DNA of 64,000 nt from contig CABUKS010000007.1 in assembly GCA_902492235.1 (NCBI GenBank), positions 1 to 64,000 on the forward strand. The letters are read 5' to 3'. This document shows positions 34,914 through 48,198 of this stretch, in pieces. The position numbers were made by a program, and so were the translations under genes. Under the pieces are notes generated by a model. That model worked only from the letters and a program-made list of their open reading frames with translations. It had not been told where the DNA came from and did not search any database. This DNA comes from an uncultured Collinsella sp. (GTDB lineage: Bacteria > Actinomycetota > Coriobacteriia > Coriobacteriales > Coriobacteriaceae). Numbering within the stretch: position 1 is the stretch's first letter; every line of letters starts with the position of its first letter.

Positions 34914-34938
34914 CGTCACCGCTGCCTCCGCTGACAAA

Positions 34939-35158
34939 TGTCTTGATCTGTAACAGGAAGACAGTCTTTGAGCCTCTAGTTGTTACAGAACAAGATCTTT
35001 CGGCACCGAGTCCAGCCTTTGTCTCAATCTGTAACAGCAACGTCGACTTTTAGCCTGTAGATGTTACAGATCGAGACATTCTCCCAACCCGTTGCCGAAC
35101 ATCTCAATCTGTAACAGTTACGGGCCCAAACAGCCGCCAAACGTTACAGATTGAGACA
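34939..35158. repeat. Palindromic array 4 (3 units)
   Basis: Units 34939-34997, 35020-35078 and 35100-35158, each 17 + 25 + 17 nt, with gaps of 22 and 21 nt. It starts 25 nt upstream of the nuclease-like ATG and ends 35 nt past the stop of the next gene. Confidence 0.95.
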
Positions 35159-35193
35159 AAGTCAGGGCAGCAGGGCGACACCAGTCACATCCC

Positions 35194-35901
35194 CTACTCC
35201 CACTCCTGCTCGTAGATGTTGAGGGACTTTACGTAGCGCCCCTGGGCGCCCATGATGTCGCGGACCAGACGCAAGAAGAAGCTGATGCACGAGGTGTCAA
35301 AGCCGTCCTGCAGGTCCTCCGGATGCACCGCGCCCGGCCCGTCGACCGCCGTGTCACTCAGGCGCGCGATGTCATACAGGTAGAGCTGCCCCGCCGTCAG
35401 CCAGACATCGTCGACGCACGCGAGCCGCACCGCGATCGCGCCGTCGCTCCAATGCTCCTTTTGCACGATATGCGGGTCGTAGACATCAAAGCGAAGGTCG
35501 GTGCGCGTATCCTTCAGCACAACCATGCCGTTCGCAGGATCCTTGTCCAAAATGCCAAAGCGCGAGAAATACTGCGTGTCGCGCACCTGCTCGAGCCGCT
35601 TGAGCGAGGCAGGCGAAAGCGATGCCGGCGGCTCATCAACATACAGCTCGAGCAGCGTCTTGCCATGGCGATAGGGGCGCTCAAAGAGCAGCCAATCGGT
35701 AAATGCCATGTTGTAGGCCATGATTTCATTTTGCGAAGGCTCGGTGCAATAGCTGAGCCATGGGTCGACAATGACCTCGAACTGTTCGCGCGCCGGCTCC
35801 AAAAACTGGAACTTCCGCAGCATCCAAAAATGGGCCATGTCGGCAATATCGTTGCCGACGGCTCCGGCTAGCTGCGCTCGGTCTAAAGCGTGGTCAGTCA
35901 T
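35194..35901 (-). CDS. Protein of unknown function
   Basis: A 235-residue soluble, acidic protein that I do not recognise. It has no signal peptide, membrane helix or clear nucleotide motif. The N-terminal half is helical and aromatic-rich (MAHFWMLRKFQFLEPA, MAFTDWLLFERPYRHG), and the second half looks beta-rich (FDVYDPHIVQKEHW, VRLACVDDVWLTAGQLYLYD). GAGGAGG lies 6 nt before ATG 35901, so it is a real gene. It stands alone between array 4 and an intergenic region with GGGGAC repeats. Confidence 0.7.
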   Translation of the reverse strand: MTDHALDRAQLAGAVGNDIADMAHFWMLRKFQFLEPAREQFEVIVDPWLSYCTEPSQNEIMAYNMAFTDWLLFERPYRHGKTLLELYVDEPPASLSPASLKRLEQVRDTQYFSRFGILDKDPANGMVVLKDTRTDLRFDVYDPHIVQKEHWSDGAIAVRLACVDDVWLTAGQLYLYDIARLSDTAVDGPGAVHPEDLQDGFDTSCISFFLRLVRDIMGAQGRYVKSLNIYEQEWE

Positions 35902-36195
35902 GGCATCCTCCTCAAACCGATGGACCTCAATTTGAGCTTACGAGGAGGGTGGGCAGCCACGACCAGCGCGGGCAAAATAGGCCTCCGGCCGCAAACCAGA
36001 TGCTGACCAAACACTTGACGGGATGCTTGACCGAAAATGCGCACCGCAACAAAACCGCAGGTAAACATAGACGGCCAACCCGCCCTTTTGAGCCAAGCGC
36101 CCCCGGCCACCACAGAAACAGCAGAGCACCACAACTCAAGAAGACGCCGAATGGACACTCGCGCGTCGACAAACGGACAAATCGGTCGCAAACCC

Positions 36196-36250
36196 GCAAG
36201 GAGTGTCCCCGGGTGCCGGCCCAAAAGGAATGTCCCCAACTGCCGGCACT
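36196..36250 (-). repeat. Family D repeat, copy 2
   Basis: Reverse complement of the 16808-16860 element with a few changes: GCAAGGAGTGTCCCCGGGTG, CCGGCCCAAAAGGAATGTCC, CCAACTGCCGGCACT. Confidence 0.75.
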
Positions 36251-36253
36251 TTA

Positions 36254-36290
36254 AAATGACCAGTCATTGGGGACGTTCTTAAATGACTAC
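36254..36290. repeat. Family E GGGGAC repeat, copy 2
   Basis: CAGTCATTGGGGACGTTCTT is shared with 10199-10218. It ends two bases before the gltD stop codon. Confidence 0.65.
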
Positions 36291-36291
36291 T

Positions 36292-37773
<1,482 letters not shown>

Positions 37774-37778
37774 GGCAC

Positions 37779-42476
<4,698 letters not shown>

Positions 42477-42998
42477 CGCGATCCTCCCCTAGATATTAGA
42501 CAGTCAGTTGAATAGGCATACTAGGAGCATCGCCGACCCGTTGTGTTTCCCGCCCGTTTCGAAACAATCGCGTAACGCACGCCCTACGAGTGGGTGCCGC
42601 CGACCTCAAGGGCGACAACAAGGGCCCCAGGTTCGGCCCGTAAGCTCACCGCTTCAAACATCTCAATCTGTAACAGGAGGAGCCGATTTTGGCGCTTAGA
42701 TGTTACAGGTTGAGATTTTCTGCAGGACAGTTTTGGTTTGTCTCGATCTGTAACACGAAGGGTCAGTTTTGGCGGTCAGCTGTTACAGATCGAGATTTTC
42801 CATAGGACCATTTCTTCCTGTCTTGATCTGTAACACCTAGACCCAATTTCCATCCCCAGTTGTTACAGATCAAGACATTTCGGCAATCCCCTTTCACCGT
42901 CCCATTCAAATACAACAATTTTGTTAGTCACGGTTAACTTTTTGGCCTAAAACGGGTATCCTTTGCGGCGTCAAACAAACGGCACGCAGGAGCTCACC
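42477..42998. other. 522-bp divergent intergenic region gltB / Nramp gene
   Basis: Apart from palindromic array 5 (42659-42877) the region holds the two unassigned promoters. Near the Nramp start there is GTTAGTCACGGTTAAC (42926-42941), a weak inverted repeat that might be a metal-regulator site. Confidence 0.5.
42659..42877. repeat. Palindromic array 5 (3 units)
   Basis: Units 42659-42717, 42739-42797 and 42819-42877, each 17 + 25 + 17 nt with 21-nt gaps. In all three units the variable positions 6-7 of the arms match between left and right arm (CA/CA, CG/CG, TG/TG). Confidence 0.95.
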
Positions 42999-44255
42999 AT
43001 GCTCAACCATCTCAAACAACACTTTGGCTCGCACCGCACCGGAGGCCACGGAGGTCTGGATATCGCCCGGCATATCGGCCCCGGGCTGCTCGTGACCGTC
43101 GGCTTTATCGATCCGGGCAACTGGGCCTCCAACATGGCCGCCGGCTCGCAGTTTGGCTACGCGCTGCTGTGGATCGTCACGCTGTCCACGATCATGCTCA
43201 TCGTGCTGCAGCACAACGCGGCGCACTTGGGCATCGCCACGGGCACCTGTCTTGCCGAGGCCACGACACGCTACCTCCCCCGCATCGTGGGACGCGCGGT
43301 ACTCGCCAGTGCCTACCTCGCGACCATCGCCACCGCTATGGCCGAGGTCCTGGGCGGCGCGATCGCGCTCCAGATGCTCTTTGGGCTGCCCGTGCGCGCG
43401 GGCTGCGTCATCGTGGCGGCAGTATCGATGGCGATGCTCATGACGAGCTCCTACAAGCGTGCCGAACGCTGGATCATCGCCTTCGTAGGCGTGGTAGGAC
43501 TCTCGTTTTTGGCCGAGCTTGCACTAGTCAAGGTCGACTGGCCGCAAGCCGCCGCAAGCTGGATCACGCCCAGTATGCCCACTGGCTCTGCCGCGATTAT
43601 CGTGAGTGTCCTGGGTGCGGTCGTTATGCCACACAACCTTTTTCTGCACTCCGAGGTCATCCAATCCATGCACTTCGAAGGCCAAGGCGAGCAGGTTATC
43701 GAAGAGCGTCTGCGCTACGAGCTCTTCGACACGCTCTTTTCGATGGGCGTGGGCTGGGCAATCAACTCGGCCATGGTCATCCTGGCCGCAACGACCTTCT
43801 TTGCGCACGGCATTGTCGTAGACGACCTCGCCGTCGCAGCGGCCACGCTCTCCCCCATCTTGGGCCCGGCGAGCTCGACCATCCTTGCGGTGGCGTTGCT
43901 GTTTGCGGGCCTCTCGAGTAGCGTGACGGCGGGCATGGCGGCAGGCACCATCACCGCGGGCATGTTCGACGAGGAATACGACATCCACGACCGACATTCC
44001 TCGATCGGGGTGGCGGCCTGTTTCGTCGGCGCAGTGACGGCGTGCCTGGTCGTCCCAAATCCTTTTGAAGGTCTCATCTGGAGTCAGGCATTGTTGTCGC
44101 TTCAGCTGCCAATTACGGTCTTTGTGCTCATACGGCTCACCAGCTCACGCCGCGTCATGGGCAAATACGCCAACTCGCGCCCGCTCAACGCGCTGCTCGT
44201 AGGGATCGGCGTCATCGTGACGATTCTCGACATCGTGCTGCTAACGGGGATGTAA
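42999..44255 (+). CDS. Nramp family divalent metal transporter (MntH-like)
   Basis: A 418-residue proton-coupled Mn2+/Fe2+ importer with about 11 helices. The metal site is visible: DPGN in helix 1 (38-41) and MPHN in helix 6 (M210). Helix 1 begins GPGLLVTVGFIDPGNWASN, typical of bacterial Nramp. ATG 42999 follows CAGGAG. It stands alone between array 5 and a half-unit of the same repeat. A metal-responsive regulator is likely but none is encoded nearby. Confidence 0.92.
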   Translation: MLNHLKQHFGSHRTGGHGGLDIARHIGPGLLVTVGFIDPGNWASNMAAGSQFGYALLWIVTLSTIMLIVLQHNAAHLGIATGTCLAEATTRYLPRIVGRAVLASAYLATIATAMAEVLGGAIALQMLFGLPVRAGCVIVAAVSMAMLMTSSYKRAERWIIAFVGVVGLSFLAELALVKVDWPQAAASWITPSMPTGSAAIIVSVLGAVVMPHNLFLHSEVIQSMHFEGQGEQVIEERLRYELFDTLFSMGVGWAINSAMVILAATTFFAHGIVVDDLAVAAATLSPILGPASSTILAVALLFAGLSSSVTAGMAAGTITAGMFDEEYDIHDRHSSIGVAACFVGAVTACLVVPNPFEGLIWSQALLSLQLPITVFVLIRLTSSRRVMGKYANSRPLNALLVGIGVIVTILDIVLLTGM

Positions 44256-44283
44256 TTGGGATGGCGTGACTGTCCAGATGTAA

Positions 44284-44325
44284 CGTCTTAATCTGTAACA
44301 CGTGAGACCGTTTTAAACCGTCAGA
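44284..44325. repeat. Half unit of the array repeat after the Nramp gene
   Basis: Left arm CGTCTTAATCTGTAACA (44284-44300) and a 25-nt centre ending TCAGA as in other units, then the right arm is absent. It lies 29 nt past the Nramp stop. Confidence 0.8.
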
Positions 44326-44330
44326 TAAAT

Positions 44331-44367
44331 CAAAAGGGCCCCGGCCGAGAATTCGACCGGGGCCCTT
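44331..44367 (-). terminator. Terminator of the rubredoxin gene
   Basis: AAGGGCCCCGG and CCGGGGCCCTT, an 11-bp stem, followed on the minus strand by TTTTG. It lies 40 bp past the rubredoxin stop. Confidence 0.85.
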
Positions 44368-44406
44368 GGACAGAGCTATGTTCGGCTTTCGCCGTGTGTC
44401 TACGAG

Positions 44407-44550
44407 CTACTCCTCGACAAGCTCAAACTGATCGGGACCGACGCCGCACACAGGGCACACGTAATCCTCGGGCAGCTCGGGCGTGTCGACCTCAACCTCG
44501 TAACCGCAAACAGTGCACACAAACTTATACGTCTTCTTTTCCTCAGCCAT
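44407..44550 (-). CDS. Rubredoxin-like protein
   Basis: A 47-residue single-iron electron carrier: MAEEKKTYKFVCTVCGYEV, then LPEDYVCPVCG and DQFE. The two CxxC knuckles (C12/C15 and C32/C35) bind one Fe. Slightly shorter than the usual 52 residues. GAGAGGAG lies 7 nt before ATG 44550, and it has its own promoter. The flavin reductase gene just upstream would be its electron donor. Confidence 0.93.
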   Translation of the reverse strand: MAEEKKTYKFVCTVCGYEVEVDTPELPEDYVCPVCGVGPDQFELVEE

Positions 44551-44593
44551 GATGTTCTCCTCTCGAACGTGACTGCTGGTGTACTTACTTATT

Positions 44594-44621
44594 AGTATAT
44601 ATTCTCAATAATATAATGCAA
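44594..44621 (-). promoter_or_regulatory. Promoter of the rubredoxin gene with AT-rich inverted repeat
   Basis: Minus strand TTGCAT (complement of 44616-44621), 16-bp spacer, TATACT (complement of 44594-44599). The spacer contains ATATT-N6-AATAT, which could be an operator for a PerR/Fur-like stress regulator. Confidence 0.6.
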
Positions 44622-44638
44622 GTATTTTTAGAACATTT

Positions 44639-45142
44639 CTAGCCTTGATACGACGAGGCTTTGGGCGGCGTCTTGCCCTTTAGCACCTTGTAATAGTAGT
44701 CGTACGTCAGCGGCGTCTCGTCGCTCAGGCGCTCGGCATCCTCGACCTCGCCAATAAACAGCAGATGCGTGCCCACATCCACAGTGTCGATCAAACGGCA
44801 GCTAAACAGGGCCGCCGCATGCTCGGGCACATAGGGCATGCCCAGAGCCGTCTCGCGGGTCTCGTATTTGGCAAACTTGTCATAATCGCTGCTGGTGCGG
44901 AACCCAAAGTTACCGATGTAGAGCATGTCGGCGGTCTGATCGATCACGGTCAGCGCGAACGCTTTGGCCGATGCGATGACGCCCGAGGTGACATTGTCCT
45001 TGTTCACGGCAACCGAAATACGCGGCGACATGGACGTCACCTGCACCGCAGTGTTGATGACGCAGCCGGCGCGCAACCCGTCTGCCGCAGCGCTCACCAC
45101 GTACAGACCGCTCGGCATGGTAAAGAACGCAGTTTTGTCCAT
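44639..45142 (-). CDS. Flavin reductase-like domain protein (FMN-binding)
   Basis: A 167-residue split-barrel flavoprotein. The start MDKTAFFTMPSGLYVVSA, the TSMSPRISVAVNK strand and KFAKYETRE helix match the flavin-reductase half of high-molecular-weight rubredoxin, and the C-terminal end (DETPLTYDYYYKVLKGKTPP) matches its linker. The rubredoxin half is a separate gene 88 bp downstream. The pair probably moves electrons from NADH to a flavodiiron oxidase or peroxidase. ATG 45142 follows AGGGGAG. Confidence 0.88.
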   Translation of the reverse strand: MDKTAFFTMPSGLYVVSAAADGLRAGCVINTAVQVTSMSPRISVAVNKDNVTSGVIASAKAFALTVIDQTADMLYIGNFGFRTSSDYDKFAKYETRETALGMPYVPEHAAALFSCRLIDTVDVGTHLLFIGEVEDAERLSDETPLTYDYYYKVLKGKTPPKASSYQG

Positions 45143-45191
45143 AACGATCACTCCCCTAGCTCGGGCTGGAACCTCATGAATGTATGTACCC

Positions 45192-45227
45192 ACAAAAAAG
45201 GCGGCACCCATAACGGACGCCGCCTTT
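45192..45227 (-). terminator. Terminator downstream of smpB
   Basis: AAAGGCGGC and GCCGCCTTT, a 9-bp stem, followed on the minus strand by TTTTTTGTG. It lies past the family A palindrome that follows smpB. Confidence 0.8.
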
Positions 45228-45269
45228 GAGACATATGTGTCAGAACAGTAAGAAAGATAAGACGCCCGC

Positions 45270-45336
45270 AGTTGCGGTGAAATAGGGACTGAATAGCCCC
45301 TCAAACAGGCAAAACAGTCCGTATCTCACCGCAACT
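45270..45336. repeat. 67-bp palindrome, family A copy 4
   Basis: 22 + 23 + 22 nt, between smpB (stop at 45349) and its terminator, so it is transcribed with smpB. Confidence 0.9.
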
Positions 45337-45348
45337 TATATAGAGCGC

Positions 45349-45819
45349 CTACCGGTTGCGTTCCTTAAGGGCGCGGTCGATCTCGCGTTGGACATCACGC
45401 TTGGCCATGTCCTCGCGCTTGTCGTAGAGCTTCTTGCCGCGGCCCAGACCCAGCAGCAGCTTTACGCGGCCGTCGGTATTAAAGTAGAGCTCCAACGGAA
45501 CCAGCGCATAACCACGGTTGCGAAGTTTGCCGTCAAGAAAGTCGATCTCCTTGCGGTGCAGCAGCAGACGACGCCGACGGTCGGGATCGCGATTCCACAC
45601 GCCACCATGGCTATAAGGGTGGATATGCAGTCCGACGAGCCAGCACTCGCCGCCACGAATCAGCGCAAAAGTGTCAGTGATCTGACAGGCGCGCTCGCGA
45701 ATCGACTTGACCTCGGTGCCGCTCAGCTCAATACCGCATTCGAACGTCTCATCGATAAAGTACTCGTGATGCGCCGAGCGATTCTTGGAAATGAGCTTGC
45801 GTTCACGCTTACTGGGCAT
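45349..45819 (-). CDS. smpB: SsrA-binding protein SmpB
   Basis: A 156-residue tmRNA-binding protein for ribosome rescue. The oligonucleotide-binding core is clear: HHEYFIDETFECGIELSGTE, VKSIRE, HIHPYSHGG, LLLHRKEI, and the C-terminal GLGRGKKLYDKREDMAKRD with basic tail. AAGGAGG precedes ATG 45819. It overlaps the end of the preceding TPR-like gene by 11 nt. No tmRNA gene is seen nearby. Confidence 0.96.
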   Translation of the reverse strand: MPSKRERKLISKNRSAHHEYFIDETFECGIELSGTEVKSIRERACQITDTFALIRGGECWLVGLHIHPYSHGGVWNRDPDRRRRLLLHRKEIDFLDGKLRNRGYALVPLELYFNTDGRVKLLLGLGRGKKLYDKREDMAKRDVQREIDRALKERNR

Positions 45820-46726
45820 CGCCGGCCTCCTTAGCGCCATCGGCGTTTGAGCCCGTAGCCTCGCGCTTTGCCTTGCGCTCGGCATTGAGCTCGGCATCGC
45901 TCTCGCGCACCAGTTTGATAATCGCCGCGCAGGCCTCCTCGCCCACCAAGTCGCGAGCACGCACCGTCAGGCGCGTCGCCTCCTGCTTGTCGCCGTCGCT
46001 TGCAGCATCGGTCGCGCACATGATCAGGCAGATGGCAATCTCGGCCGAAGGCGAGGTCGGCACGCCTTGCAGGGCCAATTCACCCATCACGTGGTCGTCG
46101 CTCTCATCAGCGGCATCCGGATAGGTGGTATGGATCTTGTTGAGCAGGCGCGTCGTATGCGCATCGTTGGGCGCCAGGCGCAGCGCCAGACGCGCGCAGC
46201 CCACGGCAGCCGAAACGTTCTCGGTCTCGGGCTCCAAGAAGTACTGACCTAGATTGGCGTAAGCGCGGGCGGCGCACTTGCCATCGCTTGCACGCTCCAG
46301 CACCGAGAACGAGAGCGATGCCCATTCCTGCTTGTCCTCGAGTGCACGGAACAGCTCGGCCAGATCCAAGCGATAGTTGCAGTTCATGGGGTCCCAACGC
46401 ACAGCCTGCATCAGGGCATTACGAGCGCTTACATAATCCTGCTGGCGAATGTAGGCAAACGCCATGTCAGAGTACAGGCGGTCAAACGGCACCTCGACCT
46501 GCACGAGCTCGCGCGGATCCTTCTCCACGCGGCGATAGGCCAAGCGCTCAAACTTGCTATCGAAGCTAAAGTATTGGCGCTTCTCCTCCGTCTTGCACTC
46601 AGCGTCGATATACTCCTCGGCGAGCTCCACCAGACGCTCCAGCAGCGGCGTCGCCGTAGCCAGGTCGCCCTGCGCCAGATAGTTCTCGGCATACGTGATG
46701 TCTTGCAAGCTGATGGGCAGATCCAT
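45809..46726 (-). CDS. TPR-like protein of unknown function
   Basis: A 305-residue soluble helical protein. Several TPR-like helical pairs are visible, for example YAENYLAQGDLATATPLLERLVELA, MAFAYIRQQDYVSARNALMQAVRWDP and AYANLGQYFLEPET. The C terminus is Lys/Glu/Ala-rich. It probably acts as a protein-interaction scaffold. ATG 46726 follows GAGGAG by 6-7 nt. It overlaps smpB, so the two are cotranscribed, but a role in ribosome rescue is not shown. Confidence 0.75.
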   Translation of the reverse strand: MDLPISLQDITYAENYLAQGDLATATPLLERLVELAEEYIDAECKTEEKRQYFSFDSKFERLAYRRVEKDPRELVQVEVPFDRLYSDMAFAYIRQQDYVSARNALMQAVRWDPMNCNYRLDLAELFRALEDKQEWASLSFSVLERASDGKCAARAYANLGQYFLEPETENVSAAVGCARLALRLAPNDAHTTRLLNKIHTTYPDAADESDDHVMGELALQGVPTSPSAEIAICLIMCATDAASDGDKQEATRLTVRARDLVGEEACAAIIKLVRESDAELNAERKAKREATGSNADGAKEAGDAQ

Positions 46727-46781
46727 GGCTACTCCTCGATCTGAGCGAAACACGGCAGGCGCCGTATATACGGTCAATACA

Positions 46782-46810
46782 CAAAACCCGGGTCTCTTAC
46801 GAGGCCCGGG
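46782..46810 (-). terminator. Terminator of the tRNA-Gln/tRNA-Glu transcript
   Basis: CCCGGGTCTC and GAGGCCCGGG form a stem with one mismatch and a 4-nt loop; TTTTG follows on the minus strand. It is 10 nt past tRNA-Glu. Confidence 0.82.
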
Positions 46811-46820
46811 CGTTCAATTT

Positions 46821-46897
46821 TGGTAGCCCGTACCAGATTCGAACTGGTGATCTCCGCCTTGAGAGGGCGGCGTCCTAAACCGCTAGACGAACGGGCC
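46821..46897 (-). tRNA. tRNA-Glu (CUC)
   Basis: A full cloverleaf on the minus strand with GGCCCGT/ACGGGCT acceptor, anticodon loop CTCTCAA (CUC anticodon), GGTTTAG-type D-loop, GTTCGAAT T-arm and encoded CCA (46821-46823). Confidence 0.95.
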
Positions 46898-46914
46898 ATA
46901 TGTAGCAAATGCAA

Positions 46915-46988
46915 TGGCTGGGATGGAGGGAGTCGAACCCCCATTGACGGAACCAGAATCCGCTGTCCTGCCATTAGACGACATCCCA
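46915..46988 (-). tRNA. tRNA-Gln (CUG)
   Basis: A full cloverleaf on the minus strand with TGGGATG acceptor, anticodon loop TTCTGGT (CUG anticodon), GTTCGACT T-arm and encoded CCA (46915-46917). It is 17 nt upstream of tRNA-Glu. Confidence 0.95.
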
Positions 46989-47032
46989 ATGACTGCATCG
47001 CTGCGCTCGGCTGTGCCTTTGCGCAAGAAAGA

Positions 47033-47061
47033 AATATACGGGAAGTCTCGCCGTGACGCAA
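47033..47061 (-). promoter_or_regulatory. Promoter of the tRNA operon
   Basis: Minus strand TTGCGT (complement of 47056-47061), 17-bp spacer, TATATT (complement of 47033-47038), about 45 nt before tRNA-Gln. An AT-rich imperfect inverted repeat (about 47067-47098) sits just upstream of the -35, like an UP element. Confidence 0.7.
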
Positions 47062-47265
47062 GCCCCAATTTTGACTTTTTTTGAAATTCAGTCAAATTGG
47101 CCTAATTTAGTCCAAGCCGTGAAGGACCTGTGAAGCCAACCGCTGTACACGAAGGGCAAAACGCCGTGAGCGGTAGCCGTCAACCGTTGGCAGATTCTAC
47201 CGTGAAAACGATAGCACCAGGCAACACAATCGAAGTATCAATGATCGCGTAGATATCGAGGCACC

Positions 47266-47676
47266 ATGGACGAAGAGCTTGATTACCTATGGGAGACCCT
47301 GGGCCTCGAGATCACTGCCGACCTTTGGCCCGAACGGGACAAAATTCACCCCACGTTACGCCCCGCCATTACTGTGGTGCAGGCAAAATACCGCCGTGCA
47401 TCCTTTTTGATCATGCGGATGTCATGGCACGCGGGACTCCCCGACCTTAAGCGAATCCAGGCAAGCCTCGTCGAGTTGTCCGGTATGCCGACCGTCATAT
47501 CCGAGGCGCACCTGGAGCAGCGCCAGCGCGAGCGACTGCAACAGCAGCGGATTCCCTTTATCTGCCCCGGCGTTCAGGCATATCTGCCCTTTATGGACGA
47601 GGAGTACTGGAGCGGCAAGCCCAACAAACACGTAAAGGTCTACGATCCGCACGAATGGGCACAGCTGGCGGACTGA
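47266..47676 (+). CDS. Small protein of unknown function
   Basis: A 136-residue soluble protein I do not recognise. It is helical up to about residue 95 (AITVVQAKYRRASFLIMRM; LEQRQRERLQQQ), then has RIPFICPGVQAYLPF, a segment reminiscent of uncharacterised DNA-binding-like proteins. GAGG lies shortly before ATG 47266. It is alone, with a 16-bp palindrome following its stop. Confidence 0.6.
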   Translation: MDEELDYLWETLGLEITADLWPERDKIHPTLRPAITVVQAKYRRASFLIMRMSWHAGLPDLKRIQASLVELSGMPTVISEAHLEQRQRERLQQQRIPFICPGVQAYLPFMDEEYWSGKPNKHVKVYDPHEWAQLAD

Positions 47677-47693
47677 CTGGGGCAGGCCCGCCG

Positions 47694-47743
47694 GCGGAAA
47701 GTGCGTCCCACCCTGAGCACTCAAAACGGGTCGCACTTTCCGC
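47694..47743. terminator. Long inverted repeat between convergent genes
   Basis: GCGGAAAGTGCGTCCC (47694-47709) and its inverse (47728-47743) match with one mismatch around 18 nt. It separates the 3' ends of the genes at 47266 (+) and 47749 (-) and probably stops both, though there is no U-tract. It may be one more repeat family. Confidence 0.55.
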
Positions 47744-47748
47744 AGCCG

Positions 47749-48108
47749 CTACAGCAACGCCTCGGCCCAAGCCGATTCCCTAAAGCCGGGAATCGCAAAG
47801 TCGTCGCCCACCAGCAGCGGACGCTTGACCAGCATGCCGTCGGTCGCCAGCAGCTCGTAGCACTCCCGATCCGTCATGCCCGCATCCAGACGCGCCTTCA
47901 GGCCCAGCTCTCGATATTTCATGCCCGACGAATTAAAGAAACGCCGCACCGGCAGCCCCGAACGAGCAATCCAGGTCGCAAGCTCATCAGCCGTGGGATT
48001 GTCCAAAACGATATCGCGGTCGATATACTCTACCCCATGTTCGTCCAGCCATGCCTTGGCCTTCTTACACGTCGAGCACTTGGGATATTCAACAAACAGT
48101 ACGGTCAT
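47749..48108 (-). CDS. ArsC/Spx family protein
   Basis: A 119-residue thioredoxin-fold protein. EYPKCSTCKKAKAWLDEHG gives the CxxC (C11, C14) of the Spx/MgsR/YffB-type, followed by the family's YIDRDIVLDNPT, RRFFNSSG and LVKRPLLVGDD. It could be a glutaredoxin-like reductase or a redox regulator rather than a true arsenate reductase, because no ars genes are near. CGGAGGA lies 7 nt before ATG 48108. It is downstream of the MurNAc operon on the same strand. Confidence 0.87.
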   Translation of the reverse strand: MTVLFVEYPKCSTCKKAKAWLDEHGVEYIDRDIVLDNPTADELATWIARSGLPVRRFFNSSGMKYRELGLKARLDAGMTDRECYELLATDGMLVKRPLLVGDDFAIPGFRESAWAEALL

Positions 48109-48198
48109 GGGAATCCTCCGAATATAAATCGGCCAACGCAGGCACACGCCACACGAGGCGCCTTCGTATGATGGGCCATGTAGCCCGCGGGTCACACG

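Larger units (their letters stand above)
35902..36291. other. Intergenic region of 390 bp with GGGGAC repeats
   Basis: Open frames here have no convincing start site. The gltD-proximal part holds a family D repeat (36196-36250, inverted relative to 16808) and a family E repeat (36254-36290). The remainder shows no recognisable feature. Confidence 0.6.

Noticed and set aside
35927..36199. 90-codon hydrophobic frame upstream of gltD
   Set aside because: No usable ribosome site; mixed hydrophobic composition alone is weak evidence in this repeat-rich gap.
44639..47265. tmRNA gene near smpB
   Set aside because: No tmRNA-like acceptor ends or tag-coding sequence were found around smpB; only the two tRNAs are there.
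47749..48108. Arsenate resistance locus
   Set aside because: Only a lone ArsC/Spx-fold gene is present; no ArsR, ArsB or Acr3.
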